DNA from: Catenulispora pinistramenti
GTDB lineage: Bacteria; Actinomycetota; Actinomycetes; Streptomycetales; Catenulisporaceae
Direction: 5' to 3'
Length of the DNA: 64,000 nt
Assembly (NCBI RefSeq): GCF_018274385.1
Contig: NZ_JAAFYZ010000020.1
Span: 1 to 64,000 of the forward strand
In this document: positions 17,439-25,792 of the stretch, in pieces
Numbering within the stretch: position 1 is the first letter of the stretch
Layout of the letters: every line of letters begins with the position of its first letter
The notes under the pieces: generated by a model
Told to the model about the DNA's origin: nothing
The model's database searches: none
Seen by the model: only the letters and a program-made list of their open reading frames with translations
Position numbers and translations under genes: made by a program

Positions 17439-18158
17439 ATGCGCAACCTTATCGGCGCAAAGCGCCTAGTTCCGGGAGCTTTCGCTGCCGGTGTCGTGCT
17501 GGTCATCGGGGCAATCGCGGTTCCGCTCATCTGCGCCCGGGATGGCAGGAACGCAGGGAACAAGCCTGCGATCCCGGCGTCTCCTTCATCCCCTGCCGTA
17601 GCCCCATCGGGCGCGATTTCCCTGGTCCAGGGCGCCCGCACTGCCGCCGGCATCCAGGTCGGCTTTCCGCACACGACAGTCGGCGCGGTCAGCGCGGCGT
17701 CGGAGTATGTCGATGCCGCGGCATCCACGCTTGACCCGGACTACGCCGCGTCGGTGATGCGCGTAGCCGGCGACCCGGGCAACACGGCCCTGCCATCGAA
17801 CCTCGCCACGAGCATCGGCAAACTTCGGGCCGCCCTACAGCTGCGGCCCGCCGGGCCGTTGGATCCGCCGGTGACGTTCCAGACCACGGCGCAGATGTAT
17901 CAGCTCCGGAACGTCGCGGCAGACGACGTTCTGGTGCTCCTGCTCACCGACAGTACGTTTATCAACGCGCAGGGCGGGACGGCTCAAACCACCGGCGTAT
18001 TTCCGGTTCAGATGCGCTGGATCGCGGGGGACTGGAAGATCGGAGCCGTCGGCCATACCGACCAGGACTACTCCGCGCTCGTCGCTACCCCCGATACCCA
18101 GGCAGCAGCGAGCCATGGCTGGCTTGCCCTCGTAGGCGCCCCGGGCGGTGCGTCGTGA
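17439..18158 (+). CDS. Membrane-anchored conjugation protein, possibly VirB8-like
   Basis: A 239-residue protein: one N-terminal membrane helix (residues about 11-30, LVPGAFAAGVVLVIGAIAVP), a proline/serine-rich linker and an extracytoplasmic domain of about 180 residues. Single-pass proteins of this size between the pilin-like and TrbL-like genes are often the VirB8/TcpC-type (NTF2-fold) component in Gram-positive systems; I see no motif that proves it. AGGAG precedes ATG 17439 by 5 bases. The stop overlaps the next start by 4 bases. Confidence 0.6.
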   Translation: MRNLIGAKRLVPGAFAAGVVLVIGAIAVPLICARDGRNAGNKPAIPASPSSPAVAPSGAISLVQGARTAAGIQVGFPHTTVGAVSAASEYVDAAASTLDPDYAASVMRVAGDPGNTALPSNLATSIGKLRAALQLRPAGPLDPPVTFQTTAQMYQLRNVAADDVLVLLLTDSTFINAQGGTAQTTGVFPVQMRWIAGDWKIGAVGHTDQDYSALVATPDTQAAASHGWLALVGAPGGAS

Positions 18159-19540
18159 TTCCCGTGGGAGTGGTCTTCGAGCCGCCCGGATCGGGCTCCG
18201 GATGTCTTGACGGAGACATCGGCAAGTGCCTGACAGATGTGGCTGCGCTGCCGGGCAAGGCAGCCGAAGCCGTCACCTCTGGGGCGGCGTCCGCGGTCAG
18301 CGGCGCGGTCGGTGACGTGGCCAGCTCAGCGTGGGATTCGATCTGCCAGTCCTTCGCCGGCGCCTTCACCACGGTGTTGAAGTGGTTCGGCGGCGTATTC
18401 GCCTCGATGCCCGACCCAGACCTCGGCTCGATCCACGGGGTCTACGCGATCAGTCTGACGCTCGGCATGATCGCTGCGGTGTTCTTGTTGGTGCTGCAGG
18501 CCGGCTCCGTAGTGTGGACCCGCTCGGGTGCGCCGCTGGCCCAAGCGTTGACCGGACTGCCCAAGGCAGTGCTGGCCTCGCTGCTCACCCTCGCCGTCTC
18601 CGGTCAGATCATGGCAGCCTCCGACGACCTGGCGAACTGGATCGTGTCGTCCAGCGGCAGCAGCATGACGGGCTTCACTCAGCGGCTGACCACCTTGCTT
18701 GCACTCAGCGCGCCGCAGGGGCCTGCGACTCCGTCGGTGTTGCTGCTTCTCTTCGGCCTGATCGGCATCGTCGTCGTGCTGTTTCTGTGGCTTGAGCTAG
18801 TGCTGCGCAACGCAGTGTTCTGCATCTTGGTGGCAGCCGCGCCGATCAGCGCGGCCGGTCAGATCGGCTCCTCGACCCAGGAGTGGTGGCGCAAGCTGGT
18901 CAAAGCCGGCGTCCAGCTGGCCATGGTCAAGCCGGTCATCGCGCTGGTCTTCGTCATCGGCTTCGACACAACGGGAAACGCCACCGGCATCACCGGGGTG
19001 GTATCTGGGATGGCCGTGCTCTTCATGGCTGTGTTCGCCTGGCCCGTCATCGGGCGGCTGTTCACCCTCACCTCGGCCTCGGTGGGCGGGGCGATGGGCG
19101 CGGGCGCGTTGGTCGGAGCGGTCGCCAATCGCACTGCGGGCGGCGGACCTGGTATCGATCCGTCTGCTTTCGGTCAGTTCTCCGAGCGCCAAGCCATGTC
19201 GGCCAACGCCGCGCGAGGCGCTGGGGCTGGCACGGCTGGTGGTGCCGGCGGGGCCGGCAGCGCGGCGGTTGGCTCGGCGGCCGGTCCTGCCGGATTCGCG
19301 GTCGCCGCGCTTCAGACGCTGCACAAGACCATCAACGCGGTGGCCTCGCGAATGGAGCAGCAGGCCGGACACGCAGGGCTGGAGGGCGCGAATCCGACGG
19401 CGTACCCGGCCGGATATCCGACGTACGGCTCGGTCCGTATGCCCCAGAGGGCGATCTCAGGTGGTTCGAATAGCACCACGCCTTCCGGGTCTGAGACTGC
19501 GGATCCGACCGGCGGTGCTGCAAACAGCGGGAAGGCGTGA
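18155..19540 (+). CDS. TrbL/VirB6-like polytopic conjugation protein
   Basis: A 461-residue membrane protein with about six hydrophobic helices between residues 95 and 310 (IHGVYAISLTLGMIAAVFLL onward). They are followed by a glycine/alanine-rich cytosolic tail (GAGAGTAGGAGGAGSAAVGS) and a disordered serine/threonine-rich end. An N-terminal extracytoplasmic stretch contains an alanine-rich segment. This is the TrbL/VirB6 pattern: the inner-membrane channel part of the type IV system. GTG start overlaps the upstream stop; its own stop overlaps the SCO6880-like gene start. Confidence 0.8.
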   Translation: MIPVGVVFEPPGSGSGCLDGDIGKCLTDVAALPGKAAEAVTSGAASAVSGAVGDVASSAWDSICQSFAGAFTTVLKWFGGVFASMPDPDLGSIHGVYAISLTLGMIAAVFLLVLQAGSVVWTRSGAPLAQALTGLPKAVLASLLTLAVSGQIMAASDDLANWIVSSSGSSMTGFTQRLTTLLALSAPQGPATPSVLLLLFGLIGIVVVLFLWLELVLRNAVFCILVAAAPISAAGQIGSSTQEWWRKLVKAGVQLAMVKPVIALVFVIGFDTTGNATGITGVVSGMAVLFMAVFAWPVIGRLFTLTSASVGGAMGAGALVGAVANRTAGGGPGIDPSAFGQFSERQAMSANAARGAGAGTAGGAGGAGSAAVGSAAGPAGFAVAALQTLHKTINAVASRMEQQAGHAGLEGANPTAYPAGYPTYGSVRMPQRAISGGSNSTTPSGSETADPTGGAANSGKA

Positions 19541-21072
19541 TTGACATGTCTGTACATACTCCCGCCAGGACTTACGCGGGCTGGCAGCACGAGAAGGTCA
19601 ACTTCCTCCTCGGACTCTCTGGCCGTCGCGCCGTTCTGGTCGGGGCCGCAGTCTTCCTCGGCCTCCAACCGCTCGCCTCCGGCCACGTCGCCGGCGCCAT
19701 CGTGTTCTGGCCCCTCGCCCTCATGCTGGCCGGATGTGCCTACATACGCGTGGCGGGCCGCACCCTCGACGAATGGATGATCACAGTGGTCTCCTACAAC
19801 CTGCTCAAGCTTCGACACAAGACTGTCTTCCTGTCTGGTGCGTTTGCTCCAGAGCGTGGCGTTGAGCCCTCCCGCTTGGACCTGCCCGGCGTTCTTGCTT
19901 CCCTGAGGATTCTCACGGCCCAGGACGGCGTGGGCCGGGATATCGCGGTCCTGCATCACCCTCAGGCCTGTACCTACACGGCCGTGGCGGCGGTCGATCC
20001 GGCCGGCTTGGGCCTGCTCGATGCAGATCGCGCCGAGGCGATGGTTCAGGCGTGGGGCGAAGTCCTCGCCTCGCTGTGCACCGAGGAACAGCCGATAGCC
20101 CGGGTCCAGTTCGTCTCACGCACCGTTCCGGAGACCGGGGGAGCGCTACGTTCCTGGCACACCGGCCACCTCGATCCCGCCGCCCCGCTCGCCTCGGTCA
20201 TGGCGAACGAAGCACTGCTCGCCGCCAGCCCGGCTACGTGCCGACGTCAGATGTGGCTCGCCGTCTCACTCGATGCCAGACGTGCCCTGGTAGCGACACG
20301 TGCGGCGGGCGGAGGCGAAAAGGGAGCCTTTCGTGTCCTCGGACAGCAAGTACGAGCTCTTAGCCCTCAGCTCATGGGCGCGGGTATCACGGTCGCGCGT
20401 TGGCTGGACTCGCCGGAGCTGTCCGAAGTCATCCGCACCGGGTTCGACCCGCACGCCGCGGTCATGCTCGACCAGCGCCGCGCAGCGGCGGACGAGCTGA
20501 CAGACCGCGGTGACCTTCCTGCCGTCCGAGCAGGTCTCGACCCGGCGGTCGCCGGCCCGACCGCCGCCGAGAACTCGTGGTCGTCATACCGACACGATGG
20601 TGCGGTCTCGGTGACATACGCGATCCATGCCTGGCCGATATCCCCGGTCTACGCGACTGCGCTGGCATCGCTGCTGGCCGACGCGACGCATCGGCGCTCG
20701 TTCTCGTTCGTCGTCGAGCCGCTCGGGCCGCGAGCGGCGCAGAAGGCGGTGATGGTCGAGCGCACGAAGCGCGAGGTCGGTATCAGATTGCGTGCTCGTA
20801 CCGGTCAAGCCGTCTCCGCATCTGAGCAGGTGGCGCTCGATCGGGCCGCGGCCCAGGATGCCGAGCACGCACACGGGTCTGGCTTGTGCCGGTTCACCGG
20901 CTACCTCACGGTGACGGTCGACGATCCGGACGAGTTGGCAGACGCATGTGTGCAGGCTGAGGCTGGCGCGGCGCTGGTCGGGATCGAACTCAGGCGAATG
21001 TATGGCGCTCAGGACACGGGTTTCGCCATGACTCTCCCTGTTGGTCTCGGCCTTCCGGCGAAGCGGTGGTGA
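19537..21072 (+). CDS. SCO6880-family conjugation protein (PrgI/VirB3 plus VirB4 N-terminal-like)
   Basis: A 511-residue protein. The first 85 residues hold two membrane helices (RRAVLVGAAVFLGLQPLASG and IVFWPLALMLAGCAYIRVAG), the PrgI/VirB3 arrangement. The rest is a soluble domain without a Walker motif, resembling the N-terminal half of VirB4-type proteins (segments RTKREVGIRLRARTGQAVSA, CRFTGYLTVTVDDPDELADA). With the following ATPase gene this gives a VirB3-VirB4 split between two polypeptides, the usual actinobacterial form. GTG 19537 overlaps the upstream stop; ATG 19546 is an alternative start. Confidence 0.85.
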   Translation: MIDMSVHTPARTYAGWQHEKVNFLLGLSGRRAVLVGAAVFLGLQPLASGHVAGAIVFWPLALMLAGCAYIRVAGRTLDEWMITVVSYNLLKLRHKTVFLSGAFAPERGVEPSRLDLPGVLASLRILTAQDGVGRDIAVLHHPQACTYTAVAAVDPAGLGLLDADRAEAMVQAWGEVLASLCTEEQPIARVQFVSRTVPETGGALRSWHTGHLDPAAPLASVMANEALLAASPATCRRQMWLAVSLDARRALVATRAAGGGEKGAFRVLGQQVRALSPQLMGAGITVARWLDSPELSEVIRTGFDPHAAVMLDQRRAAADELTDRGDLPAVRAGLDPAVAGPTAAENSWSSYRHDGAVSVTYAIHAWPISPVYATALASLLADATHRRSFSFVVEPLGPRAAQKAVMVERTKREVGIRLRARTGQAVSASEQVALDRAAAQDAEHAHGSGLCRFTGYLTVTVDDPDELADACVQAEAGAALVGIELRRMYGAQDTGFAMTLPVGLGLPAKRW

Positions 21073-22598
21073 GTATGATGCGCACCCCTGCGACCAGGCG
21101 TCGCCAGCGCGATGCCGCCATGAGCCTTCCAGCTGTCGCCATGACTGACCTTCGGCCTCTCGTCCCCGCCGTTCTCCGTGCCACGGAGGCCACCGCAGTC
21201 GACCGGGGCAAGCCACACCGCGCTGGCGGAGCTCCGCGCCGCGGGACCAATCGGCCGTACTCCGGCCGCGCCGTCCGTGCACCGCAGCCTCGGGTCTACC
21301 GAGCCGCAACCGCACAGCTCGCCGGGCTCTACCCGTTTCTCTACGGCGGCGGCATCCCGGCGATCGGACCCTACATCGGCACGAACCTACTCACCGGCGC
21401 GGCGTTCTCCTGCCATCCGATCGCCTGGCTCAACGCCGGACTGATCACCAACCCCAACGTGCTGTTCACCGGCATTCCCGGGGCGGGCAAGTCCGCGCAC
21501 ATCAAGGCTCTTTCTCTCCGGCTGATGTCCTACGGCGTCAAGACTCTCGTTCTCGGCGACCTGAAGAACGAGTACAGGGAACTCGCGCAGGGGCTTGGTG
21601 TGGAGCCGGTCCAACTGGGCCCGGGGCTGCCCGCCCGGCTCAACCCACTCGATGCCGGACCGCTCGGTGAAGACCTGCCCAGTGATCCTGTCGAGTTGGA
21701 GGAACGCCTGGCCGAGATCCACCGGCGACGGCTCACGTTGCTCAACGCCCTGCTGGCCACGAAGCTCGGGCGCCCGCTGTCTCCGACGGAAGAGGCCGCA
21801 GTTTCGCTCGCCATTCACGAGGCGACGGGACATGCCCGCGGGGCCACTCGCCTGGTGGATCCGACATTGCCGCAGGTGTGGGCCGTACTTCGAGACCCAA
21901 CGGACGAGATGGCCCAGGATCTACGGGTCCGCGGTGGGGATGCCGAGGAACTACGCGAGCTCGTGCGACCGGTCACTGATGCGCTCCGTGCCATGGTCCA
22001 CGGTTCTCTCTCAGGTCTGTTCGACGGCCCGACCACCGTTGCGCTCGACTTCACCGCACCGATTCAGACCGTCGATCTTTCGCGGCTCAACGGGCGGGGG
22101 GACGAGACGATCGCGATGACCCTCGCATGCGTCTCCTCCTGGGGTCAGTCCGCGATCGACGATCCCGCGGGCCCGGTGCGTTTTGTCGTGCGCGATGAGC
22201 TGTGGCGGGCAATGCGGATTCCCGCGATGGTGCGCAAGCTCGACGGTGACCTGCGTCTGTCTCGTGCTACCGGCACGATCCAGGGCCTCGCCACCCACCG
22301 GTTGGCCGACTTCGAGACTGTCGGCGCGGCCGGCAGCCCGGAAGCAGCCATCGCGGCGAACCTCATTGCCAGCTGTGACGTGCGGGTGTGCCTGGCCCAG
22401 GACGTCGCTCCGCTCGCGATGACCCGCGACGCCATTGGGCTGACAGGCCCCGAATGCGCCTACATCGCCTCCTGGGGCGCGGCGCATATCGGCCACGCAC
22501 TCTGGAAGGTCGGACGCCATCACTCGGCTGCGGTTCGTCTGGAACTGACCCCTCTCGAACGCGAGTGGTTCTACACCAACCAGCGGATGTCCGCCTAG
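21066..22598 (+). CDS. VirB4-like conjugation ATPase
   Basis: A 510-residue P-loop ATPase. Walker A is TGIPGAGKSAHIK (about residue 139), followed by the VirB4/TraC-type stretch TLVLGDLKNEYRELAQ and LPARLNPLDAGPL. A later strand RFVVRDELWRAM (about 375) takes the Walker B place, with RDE in place of the usual DE pair. An arginine/proline-rich N-terminus of about 70 residues precedes the core. It powers pilus assembly or substrate transfer at the membrane. The gene overlaps SCO6880 by 7 bases and is followed by AAGGAGG for the coupling-protein gene. Confidence 0.86.
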   Translation: MVSMMRTPATRRRQRDAAMSLPAVAMTDLRPLVPAVLRATEATAVDRGKPHRAGGAPRRGTNRPYSGRAVRAPQPRVYRAATAQLAGLYPFLYGGGIPAIGPYIGTNLLTGAAFSCHPIAWLNAGLITNPNVLFTGIPGAGKSAHIKALSLRLMSYGVKTLVLGDLKNEYRELAQGLGVEPVQLGPGLPARLNPLDAGPLGEDLPSDPVELEERLAEIHRRRLTLLNALLATKLGRPLSPTEEAAVSLAIHEATGHARGATRLVDPTLPQVWAVLRDPTDEMAQDLRVRGGDAEELRELVRPVTDALRAMVHGSLSGLFDGPTTVALDFTAPIQTVDLSRLNGRGDETIAMTLACVSSWGQSAIDDPAGPVRFVVRDELWRAMRIPAMVRKLDGDLRLSRATGTIQGLATHRLADFETVGAAGSPEAAIAANLIASCDVRVCLAQDVAPLAMTRDAIGLTGPECAYIASWGAAHIGHALWKVGRHHSAAVRLELTPLEREWFYTNQRMSA

Positions 22599-22619
22599 AC
22601 GGAAGGAGGCTGGTCCACG

Positions 22620-24452
22620 ATGGGTTCACGTTCTGACGGTCCGTCTCCTGCCCGGCATCTCGTGCATGATGGCAAGGACTTGGTTCTCATGATCGCGGTT
22701 GGCGTGCTCATGATCGCCGGGTTCGGTACCTGGATGTGGGGCGAAGCGGCCGGGCTATTGGCGCAGGGCGGCCTTCCCCACGTTTCGCCCTCGGGGAGTC
22801 TGTCGATCGTCCTGCGCCTGCCCGGGCATCTGAGCGATCCGCGCTCGGCTTGGCCGACCGACGTAGCCGCAGTACTTCCTGGGCCCGCATGGTTCTACGG
22901 CGCGGGTTGTCTTCTGCTCGTCGCTTCCGCCGGATTGACGGTGGTCGGTCTTCGCCTGTGGGGTCGCTTTAAGCGACGTGATGACGGATTCGCTACGCGC
23001 AAGGAACTCACGGTCCACTTGGCCGCATCGGCGGTCATCAAGCGCGGGCCGGTGGTGCGCCCGAGCTTGAAGAAGACCCCGTTCGGGCTGACCGACGTTG
23101 GGCTGCCGCTCGGCGACTCCGTACCCGACAAGCTGAAGCTGGCTGTGTCGACGGAGGACTCGGTCGTCGTGATCGCTGCTCCCCGTCAGGGCAAGTCTTC
23201 GCAGGTGGTCATTCCATGGGTGCACCGCTGGCCGGGGCCCGCGCTGGTCACGTCGATGCGGATGGATGTGCTGCTGGCCACTGCGGCGTTGCGGAGCGAA
23301 CAAGGCCTCGTCGCGGTCATGGCTCCGACTGGGATGACGTCGTGGCCTTCGATGGTCCGCTGGTCGCCTACCTCTGGTTGTAAGAACCTGGACAAAGCTC
23401 GTGAGCGAGCTGAGGTGATGGTCACCGTCGGGCGCAGTGAGAAGCAGGACTCATCGAACGCCGGGTACTTCGGTGCCAACGCTACCAACTTGCTCACCTT
23501 GTGGTTGCATGCCGCCGCGCTCGCCGGCCGCTCCATGCTCGACGTACTTGCCTGGTCCCTCAACGATCGCGACGACACCCCGGTCAAGCTCCTGCGTGAT
23601 CACCCGGCTGCCGCACCCGGCAGTGCTCAGTTGCTCGACGGCCTCTATCGAACGCCGCCGGAGACCAAGTCCGGCCTGTGGACCACCGTCCAGACGGCGC
23701 TGGCCCCGCTGCTCTCGCCGACCGCACAGGCCACGTTCTGCCCGGAAACCGAGTCTGACGGCTTCGACCTGGAAGCGTTCCTGCGTGCGAAGGGGACCAT
23801 CTACCTCCTGGTCGAAAGGAAACAAGCGAGCGCTCTCGCGCCGCTCATCGCGGTGTTCGTTGACGAGCTGATCGAGACCGCGAAGCGCATCGCCGACACG
23901 ATGCCGGGCGGCCGGCTCGATCCGCCGCTTGCCCTGTTCCTCGACGAGATCGCCAACGTCGTCCCGCTCCCGTCCCTGCCCGACCTGATGTCGTTCGCCG
24001 GCGGTTCCGGCATCTTCATCGCAGCCATCCTCCAGTCCCGTGCCCAGGCCGAAGCTCGCTGGGGCGCGGAACAAGCCGCGATGCTCTGGGGCGCCGCGAC
24101 CGTGAAGCTCATCCTCGGTGGCCTGTCGGGCAACGAATTGCGTGATCTATCGGAGAACTTGGTGGGCGAGTACGACCGGCACATGACCAGCTACCAGCGC
24201 TCGGACGACGGCTCGATAACCACCGGTACCTCGATTCAGCAGCACAAGACCATGACTGCCGAGGACATCCGCACGCTTAGCTCGGCCGACCGCGAGGCGC
24301 TGGTAATCCACGCCACCACTCCAGCGGTGAAGATCCGCATGACCCGGCACTACGAGGGTCCCGACGCGGCGCTATACGCCAACGCGGAAAGGGCCGCGTA
24401 CACAGTCCTCGCTGAGCATTCCGCACCAGTGATGAAGGAGGAGATCCCGTGA
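22620..24452 (+). CDS. VirD4/TraG-like type IV coupling protein
   Basis: A 610-residue protein: two N-terminal membrane helices (about 22-42 and 90-112), then the coupling ATPase core with Walker A AAPRQGKSSQVVI (about residue 185) and Walker B PLALFLDEIANV (about 440). Two further signatures follow: the GSGIFIAAILQSRAQAEARW motif III region and the LSGNELRDLSENLVG helix. It links the relaxase-DNA complex to the channel. ATG 22620 follows GGAAGGAGG. Its stop overlaps the DUF4913 gene start by 4 bases. The relaxase partner is encoded 32 kb away (56849-61426), so transfer genes are split over the window. Confidence 0.9.
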   Translation: MGSRSDGPSPARHLVHDGKDLVLMIAVGVLMIAGFGTWMWGEAAGLLAQGGLPHVSPSGSLSIVLRLPGHLSDPRSAWPTDVAAVLPGPAWFYGAGCLLLVASAGLTVVGLRLWGRFKRRDDGFATRKELTVHLAASAVIKRGPVVRPSLKKTPFGLTDVGLPLGDSVPDKLKLAVSTEDSVVVIAAPRQGKSSQVVIPWVHRWPGPALVTSMRMDVLLATAALRSEQGLVAVMAPTGMTSWPSMVRWSPTSGCKNLDKARERAEVMVTVGRSEKQDSSNAGYFGANATNLLTLWLHAAALAGRSMLDVLAWSLNDRDDTPVKLLRDHPAAAPGSAQLLDGLYRTPPETKSGLWTTVQTALAPLLSPTAQATFCPETESDGFDLEAFLRAKGTIYLLVERKQASALAPLIAVFVDELIETAKRIADTMPGGRLDPPLALFLDEIANVVPLPSLPDLMSFAGGSGIFIAAILQSRAQAEARWGAEQAAMLWGAATVKLILGGLSGNELRDLSENLVGEYDRHMTSYQRSDDGSITTGTSIQQHKTMTAEDIRTLSSADREALVIHATTPAVKIRMTRHYEGPDAALYANAERAAYTVLAEHSAPVMKEEIP

Positions 24453-25240
24453 GCGCCTTCGACGAACGCCATGCTGGGCCGCCGTCTGTCGCCCCGAACG
24501 CCGGACGTCGGATCCGCGGCCGGCCCCGGCAAACCGCGAGCGGCCTGACACGCAGGACGCGGGGCACGCCGAAGGCCGCGGAGGATGGTGAGGGCCAGAC
24601 CGGAGCTGGTGGTTCTCATCGATCGCTGTGCGAATGGCACGCCATGACCGAGCCGGAGTACACCCTGGCCTGGGAGCAGCTGCGCAACTGGACCGCGTGG
24701 CTTGTCGGTCGCTACCGCTTGGTTCTCGAAGATCGGCTACCCGGTTGCTGGCCACAGCACCCAGAACTCATCGAAGAACTCTGGGCGCTGCGCGCTTGGC
24801 GAGCGGAGGCTTACGGGCCCGAGGGCGCTGGACAGTCAGCCGTCTACTGGCATCAGGCTCTTGTCACCTTTCTTGGCCACGTTTCGATCTGGTGGGCTGG
24901 CGGTTGCAGAGCCGGTCACGCGAGCCCTAACACGGATCTCAGCACCGAGCAGACCGGTAGGTGGGTGGGCGCCGACCCGCTGGCCGGGATTCCGCAGCCG
25001 CTGCGCCCAGCCTCCTCCGAAACCGGGGCGATCACCATGCCCGAACTCAACATGCTCTCCGGGGCGCAGATGCGTGCCCTGACCAGGGCCGGACTGGCTC
25101 ATCCGCAGCACGCGAGCATCGCTGCGTTCACCTACTACGACGGTTCTTGGTGGGCCATCGCCCCCGCCGAGGACGAAGACGCGATGTGGTTCCGCGCCGA
25201 CCACACGGAGCTCGCCTTCGACAGCACCTTCCACCGTTAG
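24449..25240 (+). CDS. DUF4913 protein
   Basis: A 263-residue protein. After a disordered basic N-terminus of about 60 residues it carries the DUF4913 pattern: LAWEQLRNWTAWLVGRYRL, LPGCWPQHPELIEELWALRA and a closing histidine/tryptophan stretch VYWHQALVTFLGHVSIWW. The family is almost confined to actinobacterial conjugative elements, next to coupling-protein genes, with unknown role. A C-terminal extension of about 70 residues ends in a beta-rich segment (AAFTYYDGSWWAIAPAEDED). GTG start is preceded by AAGGAGGAG. Confidence 0.82.
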   Translation: MSAFDERHAGPPSVAPNAGRRIRGRPRQTASGLTRRTRGTPKAAEDGEGQTGAGGSHRSLCEWHAMTEPEYTLAWEQLRNWTAWLVGRYRLVLEDRLPGCWPQHPELIEELWALRAWRAEAYGPEGAGQSAVYWHQALVTFLGHVSIWWAGGCRAGHASPNTDLSTEQTGRWVGADPLAGIPQPLRPASSETGAITMPELNMLSGAQMRALTRAGLAHPQHASIAAFTYYDGSWWAIAPAEDEDAMWFRADHTELAFDSTFHR

Positions 25241-25285
25241 TCCATTGTCACCACCTGAAACGCCGAACTGAGATCGAGGACTCCC

Positions 25286-25738
25286 ATGACCACCACCGAA
25301 TCCAGAGCCAACCGGGCAGACCACCAGGCCTATATCGAGGCGGTGCGCGTCGCGCTGCTGCTGGAAGACATTCGCGTCGGTGACGCGACCTTCAACACCG
25401 GCACCGTCCGCTCGGCCTCGATGACGCTGCTGCCGCCTGACGACGACTTCGATGATCCCTGGCATCACACCTTCGTCAGTGCCGAGCGCGTGGAACTGCG
25501 GTGGACCGAAGAAGACGGCTGGTTTCTGCTGGCTCTCCACGCCGGTGCCGGGAGGCGCCTGCCGACGATCTGGCGCGCCGGCTTCGGGGCCGTCCTGCCC
25601 GCCAACGAGATCCGTGCCTGGCTGGCGGTACTGCTGACCATGCCCGGCGTCTCGCCGAGCCAGGACGACGGTCCCTACCGCTCCCACCAGTCGGACGATG
25701 CCGCGTTCGAAGCCTCCCTCGCCTTCTACGCCATCTGA
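25286..25738 (+). CDS. DUF6292-like protein
   Basis: A 150-residue acidic protein with the pattern of short actinobacterial proteins of the DUF6292 type: AYIEAVRVALLLEDIRVGDA, then WTEEDGWFLLALHAG, WRAGFGAVLPANEIRAWLAV and MPGVSPSQDDGPYRS. Function unknown. ATG 25286 follows CGAGGA. It lies between DUF4913 and the giant methylase-helicase gene, all on the plus strand with short gaps, so it probably belongs to the transfer operon. Confidence 0.65.
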   Translation: MTTTESRANRADHQAYIEAVRVALLLEDIRVGDATFNTGTVRSASMTLLPPDDDFDDPWHHTFVSAERVELRWTEEDGWFLLALHAGAGRRLPTIWRAGFGAVLPANEIRAWLAVLLTMPGVSPSQDDGPYRSHQSDDAAFEASLAFYAI

Positions 25739-25792
25739 GCCGCCCGCAAAGCCCCGGCTCGCCGCCGGGCCGCACCACACGGAGGCCGCACG